From Symsagittifera roscoffensis (Eukaryota > Xenacoelomorpha > Acoela > Convolutidae), in assembly GCF_963678635.1 (NCBI RefSeq), contig NC_087069.1:13042874-13106873 (forward strand): DNA of 64,000 nucleotides. The letters run 5' to 3'. The translations under genes were made by a program, and so were the position numbers. Below the pieces are notes generated by a model, which was given only the letters and a program-made list of their open reading frames with translations, was not told the DNA's origin and did not search any database. This document shows positions 29,278 to 41,321 of the stretch, piece by piece (within the stretch, counting starts at the first letter, position 1; each line of letters opens with the position of its first letter).

Positions 29278-30093
29278 ATGCCTTGTACGAGGTCAAGATT
29301 GGCCTCAAAAAATCATGAGATGTGCACCATCTGTAGCAAGCCAAACGGTGATAACTGGATATCGTGCGAGTTATGTGAGAGGTGGACTCATAGTGAGTGT
29401 ATCGGCTACTCTGTGGATGAGTACAAATTCCTGGAACGATCTGCAAATGTGAAAATTATGTGTACTGGTTGCTCAACGACCGGATCAAAACTGGGCGGTG
29501 GGAAATGTCACGAGGACATCACTCGTGGTATTGAAGAGCTGAAGGATACACTTCAAATAGCCAAGTCGGTAATGCAGTCAATCGCAGATGCATCGAATGC
29601 TCCTCAAAATCAAAAGGCTAAGTATTCAGATGTGCTTAAATCATGTAATGAATACGCTCTTGAACTACGTTTTAGCGGCTTACCTGAATACAAAAGTTCG
29701 AATTAAAACGAAAAATTAGAGAGGGCTAAAATTTTTGAACACGAGGAAAAAGCCTTATGCGAATACATAAACAAATTGGGTCTTAATCCGAATGAAATTT
29801 CTTCATTTCGTAGACTTGGTAAATTTGACCCAAACTTTAAAAAACCCAGGCAGTTATTAGTCAAGTTTAGAAACATGTATACAGTTGACAAAATACAAGC
29901 TCGCGCATCAATGCTGAAAACCTATGAACCAAGATATATGGGTGTGAATTACGCTGTTTTTATATCGAAATCCCTAAATAAGGATGAACAAGAAAAAGAA
30001 CAGCAATTGCTGAAAAGAAGGAGAGAACTATTAAATAACGGAAGTGATCCAAAAAGTATCAAAATTCGGAAAAAAAGTTTTGTTTTTAAATAA
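29278..30093 (+). pseudogene. Non-LTR retrotransposon ORF1: PHD-finger, nucleic-acid-binding protein
   Basis: About 271 codons with one in-frame stop (TAA at 29704-29706) that splits the frame into 142 and ~130 codons; reading is otherwise continuous. The N-terminus holds a complete PHD-type zinc finger: Cys16, Cys19, Cys30, Cys33, His38, Cys41, Cys62, Cys65, with the expected Trp at 36. The C-terminal half has a block (about 180-220) with RRLGKFDPNFKKPRQLLVKF followed by a basic, Glu/Gln/Lys-rich tail. This resembles the RNA-binding C-terminal part of CR1/Jockey-type ORF1 proteins. In this group PHD-containing ORF1 proteins are known; they are thought to bind the element RNA in the RNP, and the PHD may contact chromatin. 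The single nonsense codon makes this copy defective. The ATG at 29278 is the first in frame and follows the 5' UTR monomers. Confidence 0.85.
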
Positions 30094-30121
30094 CAGAGCC
30101 GAAACCACATCAGACTGACTA

Positions 30122-32926
30122 TTGAAAAATTCAGGGGATATAGAAGTAATTTGTTACAATATCAGAAGCATTTTCAAGCTGAACCGTAGAAAAACCTTTT
30201 CAAATTCTATATTTTTGAATAACCCTGATATCGTTTGCTTACCCAAAACCTGGTTAACAACTGAAATATTAGAGACAGAACTATTTTTAAATGAATATAA
30301 TTGCTTTTGATCTGACCGAAAAGTAAAAATTGGCCAGACATCACATGGAGGAACTATGATATGTGTAAAAAGATCGTTTTTGTCAGAAAATGCAAATTTT
30401 GGATATGATACAAACGGTTCAGTCGTAGCGTGCTATGTCACTTTAGCAAATCTAAAAATTTTGGTCATCTCATGTTATCTGCCCCCTGCAAACAGTAAAT
30501 ATTCACTTAAAACGGAAGATATACACAAGATGTTTTCCGAAATTTTGAAACTCAGAAGTAAATGTGACGGTTTGATTATTTATGGGGATTTCAATTTCCC
30601 AACAATAAATTGGAGTAGCATTTCTTCGCAAAATTCGGTTGAAGCTAATTTTCTAACTTTTATCGAGAAATTTGATCCAATTCAAAAAATTGATTTTCAT
30701 ACAGCTGCAACAGGAATCCTTGATCTGTTTTTTGTGAGTGAAAAAATTCAGGTTACTGATATTTGCAAATTTCAAAATGAAAATAGTTTCACAAAAACTC
30801 AAACCATTATCCGATAAAGACGAAATTCCATATTGAAATATCTTGCTTATACCAGCGAAAATATGTTAAGGAGTCAACATTGAGTTTTTGCAACGGTGAC
30901 TACAAATTATTGAATGATTTAATTATTGATAACCCCTTCGATACTTATTGCTGGTCAAATCCAAATGTCATAGTAGAACATTGGTACAAATGGTTGTTGG
31001 ATCTTTTATCGAGTACGATACCTAAACGCACAAAACATCGTACATCCTTACCCCCCTGGATTATTCAATCAACCGCCCATATGATAAAATGTTTGAACAC
31101 TGCTCGGAAAAAACACAATGAGTCACATACTAAAGTAGTGGTATTAAAATTGAAAACAGACCAGCTTATCGAAATCGATAAAGTTAGTTATGAGGAATCC
31201 ATGCCAGCTGAAAAATCAACCTGCAAACTTTCAAAATATTTTAGGGCTTTCCGAAAATCAGTTTTGCTTAGTATAATGCATTATCAAAACGAAAATGCAG
31301 ACACGGATGTCTCAAAAGCAGCTTTGTTTTCAAAAATTTTTGCATCAGTATATGTGGAGTCGTCAATTTTTAACGAAAACGAATGCAGTAACACAAAATC
31401 AACCAACTTTAGAAAATATCGATTTTTCAGAACAAGATATTTTTGAAATATGCAAACTGTTGAATGTAAATAAAAGCAAAGGCCCGGACGATCTACCTCC
31501 TTTTCTATTCAAAAATGCAGAAACATTATCTCATTCAATCTATCAGATATTCCGAAAAATTTCTCAAACCTGTATTTTTCCCGCATGTTGGAAAAAAGCC
31601 ATCATTAGCCCTTTGCATAAAAAAGATGACAAAAGTGACATTGAAATTTACAGACCTGTTTCTCTGCTCTCAGTAATCTCGAAAATTCTAGAACAAAAAT
31701 TTTCAAGCGATTATATGAACATTTTGAAAAGATTTTCCACAAGGCACAGTACGGATTTCGGAAAAACCGATCGACCATTGTTCAGCTTTTAATATTTTTG
31801 CAGCTAGTCTAAAACGTTCATGAAAATGGCGGCAGTATCGAAACGGTTCTTACAGATTATAGTAAGGCTTTTGACCGTGTTGACCACGGAATTTTGTTGC
31901 GGAAATTATTCGAACAAGGAGTCAGGGATAAAAACTTGAAATTAATTAAATCATATCTAACAGAAAAGTCTCAAGTCGTACGAGTAATTGGCGAAATATC
32001 AAATTCAGAAAAAGTAACGAGCGGTGTACCCCAGGGCAGTATTTTGGGACCCTTGTTTTTCTTGGTTTTCATAAATGACCTGCCTGACAAATGCAATACT
32101 GTTATACCATTATTATTCGCAGACGAGGCCAAATTCATGACAATGTGAATCTATGGACCCCGGAAAACAATAAGCCTTTCAACGTAGATAAATGTACGCA
32201 CCTGAATTTTGGGAAAAATCGATTTTCTTTTAATTTCAATAATGAACAAATAGCTCATGTAGACTGTCAGAAAGACCTTGGACTAATCGTATCAAATGAT
32301 CTAACATGGAGCCAACATATGGAAAAAGCATGCGTAAAGGCAAACAGAGTGTTTTTCATCATAAAGAGGAATACATCAAATCTACACTGGAAAGCAAAAA
32401 TAAACCTGTATAAATCGATCGTCATTCCCGTAATAATGTATGCTAGTTCTTGCATAGTTTTAAATAAATACGTCATGACACAATACGAGATAATTCAAAA
32501 AAGGGCGGTAAGTTGGATTTTGCATATTAAACATACCAATTACAAAGATAAACTTAAACGACTACAAATTTTACCACTGCCCATGTACATACAATTGAAC
32601 AACCTGTTACCTCTGGCAAAACTAATTTTGAAACGATAAGATACTTATTTGATTGATGTTCCACAATACATAGATTTTTATCTCGCTATCCTATGTTTCA
32701 GCTAAAGCGTCCATCAAAGTACAGGTGTGAACAAAATTTCTTTTACCAGACATGTCGTCTTGCGAATGCACTTAGGATAGATTTGCGAAACTGGTCTGGA
32801 CTGAAAGGCGCCCTGCTCAAAGTGTTCTGGAACAAATTTGCACTCTATGACGAAAAAAATAAATGCACATGGAAGCTTGCATGTGATTGTGCGACAAACA
32901 ATTGTAGAACTAGACTCGCGATATGA
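30122..32926 (+). pseudogene. Non-LTR retrotransposon ORF2: endonuclease and reverse transcriptase, copy 1
   Basis: An APE-type endonuclease comes first: NIRSI near the start, then a block where Lys replaces the catalytic Glu expected in 'ETWL' (DNA ~30244-30252), YGDFNFP near 30580-30600 and a final ILDLFF block. Next is RT: NKSKGPDDLPPFLF, KKAIISPLHKK and IEIYRPVSLLSV, then after a frameshift FTDYSKAFD-type and GVPQGSILGPLFF blocks. The catalytic box reads FADE at 32116-32127, with Glu in place of the second Asp. After it a segment is missing and the frame changes (TGA at 32146). The C-terminal domain continues to a stop at 32926. Further breaks include TGA at 30308 and TAA after 30814. This is a dead copy of a Jockey-superfamily (CR1/L2-like) element; the exact clade is uncertain. 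Confidence 0.85.
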
Positions 32927-32936
32927 GACGTGAAGG

Positions 32937-32996
32937 ATGACAGGGGCTGGACCCCTTGTGGAAACACTAAATCCCTACTACTCCTACTACTACTAC
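32937..32996 (+). repeat. 3' end of LINE copy 1 with (CTA)n-like tail
   Basis: Soon after the ORF2 stop the sequence becomes a run of CTACTAC triplets with a few errors, and then joins repeat R. Many CR1/Jockey-type elements end in a short tandem repeat instead of poly-A. Copy 2 has the identical end at 39838-39897. Confidence 0.6.
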
Positions 32997-33420
32997 AACG
33001 ACAACCAACCGAACTTATTCGTTGATGAATCTTGCCCGATTCCCACACTCTCTCGGACTTCATGCTATCGTTTTGCTTACCCATTAGCCCTTTCCTTTCT
33101 CTTCACTCGCCCACGATTTACCCACTCTTCTCAACAAACTCGCACAAATCGCCCATTTAGATTTGTTTAATGAATGAACTTGAAGTTTCAAATCTCTTAG
33201 TTAAAAAATTACCTTACATTCAAGCGTTTCTAACTTTCCTTTAACCCGGTTGGAAGGAATTATAAGAGTATCTTAAGCTAACCAACAGCATGCTAACGCC
33301 TCAAAACCAACAGCATGAATAAAAAAGTCCCACAGTACCCAAACCGGATTAAATTCAGATTAAAAGTAATTAGCATAATATATCCACAACACTAAATTCA
33401 ATCACACATTATAAAATTGA

Positions 33421-33879
33421 ATTGGAACATGTTTTACCGAGGACAATGAACCATGTCAATGTTGTCTTCATAAACTAACGACTGAACCATTCACCGCAAA
33501 TGGACTAAACCAAACTCTCAATCGACTCACAGCACAACGCGCTAACCAATTCTCAATAAATCACTATGATCATGCAATAACCCGATATATGGAAGATATA
33601 CTAAATGAGGACGACCCTAATCCTAATACTAACCTTCAACTAACAAAAAATTTTTTCTTTTTATCTGAATATGTCGTTCACATAGATACTATTAAAAAAA
33701 TCGATAAGATTGTTGCTGGCGAACCAGCAACCACCAAAGCATGCGAATCATACCTAAACAATATTAATCATTTTGCACTCCCTTTTCACTTCCTTGCACA
33801 TAAGGAAAGCGACCTATACTGCTCGCATGCGATCATGCTGAGAATAAAACTAACACACACATACACATACAAATATTAA
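33421..33879 (+). CDS. Small R-repeat ORF, copy 1 (unknown protein)
   Basis: An open frame after a TGA at 33418; first in-frame ATG at 33589 (MEDILNEDD). The upstream open part begins with a Cys-rich segment, CFTEDNEPCQCCLHKL. Relative to copy 2 it lacks exactly 12 bp near 33484, so the frame is kept. The body contains FFFLSEYVVHID and FHFLAHKESDLYCSHAIMLR. There is no recognised domain, membrane segment or signal peptide. The cassette upstream with its TATA-like box lies about 150 bp before the frame opens. The start is uncertain, since the conserved part reaches above the ATG. Confidence 0.35.
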   Translation: MGTCFTEDNEPCQCCLHKLTTEPFTANGLNQTLNRLTAQRANQFSINHYDHAITRYMEDILNEDDPNPNTNLQLTKNFFFLSEYVVHIDTIKKIDKIVAGEPATTKACESYLNNINHFALPFHFLAHKESDLYCSHAIMLRIKLTHTYTYKY

Positions 33880-34136
33880 AATTTCAAACAACATCACTAA
33901 ACAACCAAACTACCAACACGTAACACACAACGCCGTATTATGTTCATAAATTCAAATTATACTTAATCATTTTTCTTATCCTTCACTTACTGCATAAAGT
34001 CATCCAATCTCCACAATATACTCCGTAATTATGATCCCGTTAGACAGATTTAAATATTCTGCCTACTAACCAACTCCTTGCGCATTGTTGAGGCTCGCCG
34101 ACTAATTATTACCCAAGGTTATATACAGCCCCTTGA

Positions 34137-34406
34137 AATCACATACTAGAGTATATCCACAACATTAAATTCAATCAAACATTATATAATTTAATTAAGA
34201 ACACAGATCATGAATTCTCACTGCAAACCGAAGAACTAAAGAACATCAGAGCGCTGGAGCTACTCTGGCCTCTGCTTCAAGCTAAAAACTTAATCAGCAT
34301 GCTCACGAAACTAATCGTGACTTCAGAAACAATTCGAATCACTTTTTCCCGTGGTTTTTTCCCTGATGAGGAGCTTCCTAATTTTGAATATAATTATTTA
34401 AACTAA
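34137..34406 (+). CDS. Second small R-repeat ORF, copy 1
   Basis: Eighty-nine codons, open after TGA at 34134, ending TAA 34404-34406. It has a helical, Leu-rich middle (RALELLWPLLQAKNLISML) and an acidic end (FFPDEELPNFEYN). No ATG near its beginning, so if it is coding it is probably a downstream exon or a piece of a broken longer frame that began in the first small ORF. Function not recognised. Confidence 0.3.
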   Translation, partial: NHILEYIHNIKFNQTLYNLIKNTDHEFSLQTEELKNIRALELLWPLLQAKNLISMLTKLIVTSETIRITFSRGFFPDEELPNFEYNYLN

Positions 34407-36425
34407 CAAAATAAAAAAACACTTCATTTATTTCTCACATTTCTTTTTTGGATTTCATCAATCGTTCACCTAAAAGAACGAAAACAAACTAAAAAATTAC
34501 AAATATTTTTCAATTTTTTTAAAACTTCTATTTAACAATAAAAATAAATAAATAAACGCAGTAAACTTCAATGGAAGAGCAGCAAATTATTAATTCTGCA
34601 ATAAAATTTACACAATTCAAGCTGTAAAATAATAAACTTGACAAATAAACTTAAATAAATAACAAATTACACGAAATTAACTTTTCCAATTGAGCTTCTT
34701 TGAATAGTCTCTTCACTCGCCCTTGATATTCACACTTTTTCCACCAAACGCACAACTTGTCCATGTAGAACTGTTTTATGAATGATTTTGAAGTTTCAAT
34801 TATCACTGTTATTAACTCTACCTTATATTCACGCGTTTCTTATTTTTCTTTTACCCGGTTGGAAGGGATTATAAGAGCAAGCTTGAAATAACCAACGCAG
34901 CATGCTAACGCCACAAAACCAACAGATTGAATAAAAAATCCCACGGTACTCAAACCGGATTAAACCCAGATTAAAACTAGATGATTTTTTTTTCTGAAAC
35001 CATCTTTCAATTTTTATTGAAACCAAACGAAACACAAAAAGAATAACTTAAAACACAATAATCTCCACTGGGAAAAGTACACATCCAAAAACAAAAAAGA
35101 GAAAATCACCCGATAAAATAGAACAAAAAGTTGAATACAAAAAAGCCACTGCCCAAAGAGACGGTAAAATTGTAACCCATTCTGGCAGCAACCACCAGAA
35201 CGACTTTGCTCAAAGTACACGATCCCACCATGAGCTACGAACCTGACCCTCTATTTTTGATAAGATTGGCTCCAGGGTGAGCAACCCTACAAAATAACCG
35301 AACTAAACAAAAACGCTTTTGCGAAAACAACTTATAGAACATCATTACTGAAATTGATCTCAGTAACAAGAAGTAGATTCAAAAATGCAATGTAAAAGAT
35401 GTCTTAGATCAAACCGAACGTGCAACAAATGAGATGAAAAGTCGATGACATTCTAACTCTGGAATGGCAAATTTAATGTTTTGTTGCCGTAGTCATAACA
35501 CCCGCAGGATTTGAAGTATGAACTCATCATCGCAGCAAAGGATACTATTGAAAAAGACCAATGGCTATCACGGTGTTGATACACATACCGATTCTAGTCA
35601 CTTGGCACTTCACACAGAAGAGTCGAACTTCATTTAGCTCGTAGTCTCGCTCTAATCTTTACGAAATCGACAAAATATTGCATCAATCTAGAATCTTCAC
35701 ACAATCACTCAAGACGACCCACGATCAAACGAGACCCACTTCTGGAACACGGAAAACTGTCTGCTTTGTACACAACAAGTACTTCTCTCCTCTCTTTACG
35801 AAGTCACTGCTCCAAATAATCATAGGAAACTATCCGAAGAATAGGAAGTAACTCCATCCGTCCTTCACTACAATGAACAATCTAAAAACTTTACGAGTCA
35901 AATGTAGAAACTCCCGACAAATTCCTCGACCCAGAACCTAGCTTGTCTAATTTTCGGCAACCACCCTTCCAGCCCCTTACTCCCCAACCTTCCAATGAAA
36001 TCTATCCTTCCCCTCTTCATACACTGATACTACCCCTAACCTTTCCCCGATGTCAAGCGACCAACCCGGTGCACCTAGCCCTATGATAGATATAGTCTTT
36101 CAACCCTATGACCAATATAGCATGAATTCGATAATTTTATAACACAACAGCAACCCTTTCATACCACAAACAATGCTTTAACAATTCGTCAACTAACACA
36201 CTCTGCCTAAACCTCAATTGACTCAGCCAATACAGCACCCACCAGAGCAGATAGAATTTTTAAACAAAAACACCCAATTCTACACAAAATCTACTCAATT
36301 CCTCAATAGCCGTCCCTGATCATCCAACTATATGCCCTTCACCCACAACACAAAAAAACTAAAGAGTTTTTAGTTTATAATTTACCATTCTTCCCACAAT
36401 ATACATACTATGTGACCACCAACGA

Positions 36426-37210
36426 CAACCAACCGAACTTATTCGTTGATGAATTTTGCCTGATTCCCACACTCTCTCGGACTCCATGCTATCATTTCAC
36501 TAACCCATTAGCCCTTTCCTTTCTCTTCACTCGCCCTTGATTTACCCACTCTTCTCACCAAACTCGCACAAATCGCCCATTTAGAATTGTTTAATGAATG
36601 AATTTGAAGTTTCAAGTCTCACAGTTAAAAAATCTACCTTAGATTCAAGCGTTTCTAATTTTCTTTTAACCCGGTTGGAATGAATTATAAAAGTAAGCTT
36701 AAGCTAACCAACGTAGCATGCTAACGCCTCAAAACCAACAGCATGAATAAAAAAAATCCCACAGTACCCAAACCGGATTAAACCCAGATTGAAACTGATT
36801 ACTATAATATATCCACAACACTAATTTCAATCACACATTATATAATTGAAATGAAACATGCTTTGCCGAGGACAATGAACCATGTCAATGTTGTCTTCAT
36901 AAACTAATAACTGCACTTCACGAAAAACCGTTCACCGCAAATGGACTAAACCAAACTCTCAATCGATTCACAGCACAACGCGCTAACCAATTCTCAATAA
37001 ATCACTATGATCATGCAATAACCCGATACATGGAAGATACCCCAAATGAGGACGACCCTAATACTAACCTTCAAATAACAGAAAATTTTTTCTTTGTATC
37101 TGAATATGTCGTTCACATAGATAGTACTAACAAAAAAATCGATAGTATTGTTGCTGACGAACCAACAACCACCAAAGCATACGAATCAAACCTGAACAAT
37201 ATTAATCATT
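36426..37210. repeat. Repeat R, partial copy cut at the duplication junction
   Basis: Starts with the same R beginning, holds a cassette (36535-36794) and the first ORF of spacer A up to codon 'NNINH', and is then fused to LINE sequence at 37210/37211. It is closer to R3 than to R1 (for example it shares the MEDTPNEDD version of the peptide). Confidence 0.8.
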
Positions 37211-39827
37211 AACCTGGTTAACAACTGAAATATTAGAGGCAGAACTATTTTTAGATGAATATAATTGCTTTTGATCTGACCGAAAAGTAAAAATTGGCCA
37301 GACATCACATGGAGGAACTATGATATGTGTAAAAAGATCGTTTTTGTCAGAAAATGCAAATTTTGGATATGATACAAACGGTTCAGTCGTAGCGTGCTAT
37401 GTCACTTTAGCAAATCTAAAAATTTTGGTCATCTCATGTTATCTGCCCCCTGCAAACAGTAAATATTCACTTAATACGGAAGATATACACAAGATGTTTT
37501 CCGAAATTTTGAAACTCAGAATTAAATGTGACGGTTTGATTATTTATGGGGATTTCAATTTCCCAACAATAAATTGGAGTAGCATTTCTTCGCAAAATTC
37601 GATTGAAGCTAATTTTCTAACTTTTATCGAGAAATTTGATCTAATTCAAAAAATTGATTTTCATACAGCTGCAACAGGAATCCTTGATCTGTTTTTTTGT
37701 GAGTGAAAAAATTCAGGTTACTGATATTTGCAAATTTCAAAATGAAAATAGTTTCACAAAAACTCAAACCATTATCCGATAAAGACGAAATTCCATATTA
37801 AAATATCTTGCTTATACCAGCGAAAATATATTAAGGAGTCAACATTGAGTTTTTGCAACGGTGACTACAAATTATTGAATGATTTAATTATTGATAACCC
37901 CTTCGATACTTATTGCTGGTCAAACCCAAATGTCATAGTAGAACATTGGTACAAATGGTTGTTGGATCTTTTATCGAGTACGATACCTAAACGCACAAAA
38001 CATCGTACATCCTTACCCCCCTGGATTATTCAATCAACCGCCCATATGATAAAATGTTTGAACACTGCTCGGAAAAAACACAATGAGTCACATACTAAAG
38101 TAGTGTTATTAAAATTGAAAACAGACCAGCTTATCGAAATCGATAAAGTTAGTTATGAGGAATTCATGCCAGCTGAAAAATCAACCGGCAAACTTTCAAA
38201 ATATTTTAGGGCTTTCCGAAAATCAGTTTTGCTTAGTATAATGCATTATCAAAACGAAAATGCAGATACGGATGTCTCAAAAGCAGCTTTGTTTTCAAAA
38301 ATTTTTGCATCAGTATATGTGGAGTCGTCAATTTTTAACGAAAACGAATGCAGTAACACAAAATCAACCAATTTTAGAAAATATCGATTTTTCAGAACAA
38401 GATATTTTTGAAATATAAAAACTGTTGAATGTAAATAAAAGCAAAGGCCCGGACGATCTACTTCCTTTTCTATTCAAAAATGCAGAAACATTATCTCATT
38501 CAATCTATCAGATATTCCAAAAAATTTCTCAAACCTGTATTTTTCCCGCATGTTGGAAAAAAGCCATCATTAGCCCTTTGCATAAAAAAGATGACAAAAG
38601 TGACATTGAAATTTACAGACCTGTTTCTCTGATGAAAAACATACTGATGAAAAACATACCTGAAAAACCGATCGACCATTGTTCAGCTTTTAATATTTTT
38701 GCAGCTAGTCTATAACGGTCATGAAAATGGCGACAGTATCGAAACGGTTTTTACAGATTATAGTAAGGCTTTTGACCGTGTTGACCACGCAATTTTGTTG
38801 CGGAAATTATTCGAACAAGGAGTCAGGGATAAAAACATGAAATTAATTAAATCATATCTAACAGAAAGGTCTCAAGTCGTACGAGTAAATGGCGAAATAT
38901 CAAATTCAGAAAAAATAACGAGCGGTGTACCCCAGGGCAGTATTTTGGGACCCTTGTTTTTCTTGGTTTTCATAAATGAAGTGCCTGACAAATGCAATAC
39001 AGTTATACCATTATTATTCGCAGACGAGGCCAAATTCATGACAATGTGAATCTATGGACCCCGGAAAACAATAAGCCTTTCAACGTAGATAAATGTACGC
39101 ACCTGAATTTTGGGAAAAATCGATTTTCTTTTAATTTCAATAATGAACAAATAGCTCATGTAGACTGTCAGAAAGACCTTGGACTAATCGTATCAAATGA
39201 TCTAACATGGAGCCAACATATGGAAAAAGCATGCGTAAAGGCAAACAGAGTGTTTTTCATCATAAAGAGGAATACATCAAATCTACACTGGAAAGCAAAA
39301 ATAAACCTGTATAAATCGATGGTCATTCCCGTAATAATGTATGCTAGTTCTTGCATAGGTCTAAATAAATACGTCATGACACAATACGAGATAATTCAAA
39401 AAAGGGCGGTAAATTGGATTTTGCATATTAAACATACCAATTACAAAGATAAACTTAAACGACTACAAATTTTACCACTGCCCATGTACATACAATTGAA
39501 CAACCTGTTACCTCTGGCAAAACTAATTTTGAAACGATAAGATACTTATTTGATTGATGTTCCACAATACATAGATTTTTATCTCGCTATCCTATGTTTC
39601 AGCTAAATCGTCCATCAAAGTACAGGTGTGAACAAAATTTCTTTTACCAGACATGTCGTCTTGCGAATGCACTTAGGATAGATTTGCGAAACTGGTCTGG
39701 ACTGAAAGGCGCCCTGCTCAAAGTGTTCTGGAACAAATTTGCACTCTATGACGAAAGAAATAAATGCACATGGAAGCTTGCATGTGATTGTGCGACAAAC
39801 AATTGTAGAACTAGACTCGCGATATGA
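37211..39827 (+). pseudogene. LINE ORF2, copy 2 (5'-truncated at the duplication junction)
   Basis: Begins in the endonuclease domain at the junction and runs to the ORF2 stop. It shares the following lesions with copy 1: TGA after the NCF peptide, the FADE catalytic box (GAC 39023, GAG 39026), the missing segment after it and the same late frame changes. It also has private damage, including a one-base gain near 37695 in the endonuclease end, a stop near 38417 and the rearranged ~60 bp near 38630. Part of ORF2 and all of ORF1 are absent. Confidence 0.88.
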
Positions 39828-40321
39828 GACGTGAAGGATGACAGGGGCTGGACCCCTTGTGGAAACACTAAATCCCTACTACTCCTACTACTACTACAAC
39901 GACAACCAACCGAACTTATTCGTTGATGAATCTTGCCCGATTCCCACACTCTCTCGGACTTCATGCTATCGTTTTGCTTACCCATTAGCCCTTTCCTTTC
40001 TCTTCACTCGCCCACGATTTACCCACTCTTCTCAAAAAACTCGCACAAATCGCCCATTTAGATTTGTTTAATGAATGAACTTGAAGTTTCAAATCTCTTA
40101 GTTAAAAAATTACCTTACATTCAAGCGTTTCTAACTTTCCTTTAACCCGGTTGGAAGGAATTATAAGAGTATCTTAAGCTAACCAACAGCATGCTAACGC
40201 CTCAAAACCAACAGCATGAATAAAAAAGTCCCACAGTACCCAAACCGGATTAAATTCAGATTAAAAGTAATTAGCATAATATATCCACAACACTAAATTC
40301 AATCACACATTATAAAATTGA

Positions 40322-40864
40322 ATTGGAACATGTTTTACCGAGGACAATGAACCATGTCAATGTTGTCTTCATAAACTAACGACTGCACTTCACGAAAAAC
40401 CATTCACCGCAAATGGACTAAACCAAACTCTCAATCGACTCACAGCACAACGCGCTAACCAATTCTCAATAAATCACTATGATCATGCAATAACCCGATA
40501 TATGGAAGATATACTAAATGAGGACGACCCTAATCCTAATACTAACCTTCAACTAACAGAAAATTTTTTCTTTTTATCTGAATATGTCGTTCACATAGAT
40601 ACTATTAAAAAAGTCGATAAGATTGTTGCTGGCGAACCAGCAACCACCAAAGCATGCGAATCATACCTAAACAATATTAATCATTTTGCACTCCCTTTTC
40701 ACTTCCTTGCACATAAGGAAAGCGACCTATACTGCTCGCATGCGATCATGCTGAGAACAAAACTAACACACACACACACACATACAAATATTAAAATTTC
40801 AAACAACATCACTACAGAACCAAACTACCAACACGTAACACACAACGCCGTATTATGTTCATAA
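40322..40864 (+). CDS. Small R-repeat ORF, copy 2 (unknown protein)
   Basis: The longest version, 180 codons open after a TGA at 40319-40321; first ATG at 40502. Contains the Cys cluster near the beginning (C-x6/7-C-x-C-C pattern), a His/Asn-rich middle and a C-terminus of Thr-His repeats produced by a (CA)n tract. The same frame is open in R1, R3 and up to the break in the partial copy, which is more than chance would give in such A/T-rich DNA if the copies are old enough. Function unknown; it may be part of a LINE-associated or gag-like protein. Confidence 0.38.
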   Translation: MGTCFTEDNEPCQCCLHKLTTALHEKPFTANGLNQTLNRLTAQRANQFSINHYDHAITRYMEDILNEDDPNPNTNLQLTENFFFLSEYVVHIDTIKKVDKIVAGEPATTKACESYLNNINHFALPFHFLAHKESDLYCSHAIMLRTKLTHTHTHTNIKISNNITTEPNYQHVTHNAVLCS

Positions 40865-41051
40865 ATTCAAATTATACTTAATCATTTTTCTTATCCTTCA
40901 CTTACTGCATAAAGTCATCCAATCTCCACAATATACTCCGTAATTATGATCCCGTTAGGCAGATTTAAATATTCTGCCTACTAACCAACTCCTTGCGCAT
41001 TGTTGAGGCTCGCCCACTAATTGTTACCCAAGATTATATACAGCCCCTTGA

Positions 41052-41321
41052 AATCACATACTAGAGTATATCCACAACATTAAATTCAATCAAACATTAT
41101 ATAATTTAATTAAGAACACAGATCATGAATTCTCACTGCAAACCGAAGAACTAAAGATCATCAGAGCGCTGGAGCTTCTCTGGCCGCTGCTTAAAACTAA
41201 AAATTTAATCAGCATGCTCACGAAACTAATCTTAACTTCAGAAACAATTCGAATCACTTTATCCCGTGGTTTTTTCCCTGATGAGGAGCTTCCTAAGTTT
41301 GAATATAATTATTTAAACTAA
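41052..41321 (+). CDS. Second small R-repeat ORF, copy 2
   Basis: Same 89-codon frame as in R1, open with several substitutions, ending at 41319-41321. In R3 the corresponding region has a 1-bp loss near 44700 that changes the C-terminus, so conservation is not universal. Confidence 0.3.
   Translation, partial: NHILEYIHNIKFNQTLYNLIKNTDHEFSLQTEELKIIRALELLWPLLKTKNLISMLTKLILTSETIRITLSRGFFPDEELPKFEYNYLN

Larger units (their letters stand above)
32997..36425. repeat. LINE-associated repeat R, copy R1 (~3.43 kb)
   Basis: R begins cgacaaccaaccgaacttattcg and ends in a LINE 5' UTR-like segment. It holds two ~265 bp cassettes (33101-33366 and 34711-34977), which start cttcactcgccc, contain acccggttggaa followed by a TATA-like attataagag, and end aaaccggattaaa..cagatt. 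Between the cassettes is spacer A with two small frames (see separate entries). After the second is spacer B, with no intact frame, ending in LINE 5' UTR-like sequence (~35900-36425). The + strand is A/C-rich. The whole R could be a long 5' extension of the LINE, or an unrelated tandem element into which the LINE was inserted. Confidence 0.75.
30247..37210. repeat. Tandem segmental duplication, unit 1 (6,964 bp)
   Basis: This block, from within the LINE endonuclease to within repeat R, is repeated immediately downstream (37211-44127). The junction is visible: at 37210 the R sequence ...aatcatt is fused to LINE aacctggttaac, matching 30247 in this copy, while the R sequence continues uninterrupted after 44127. 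The two units are nearly identical apart from scattered substitutions and small indels, so the duplication is recent. Confidence 0.9.
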
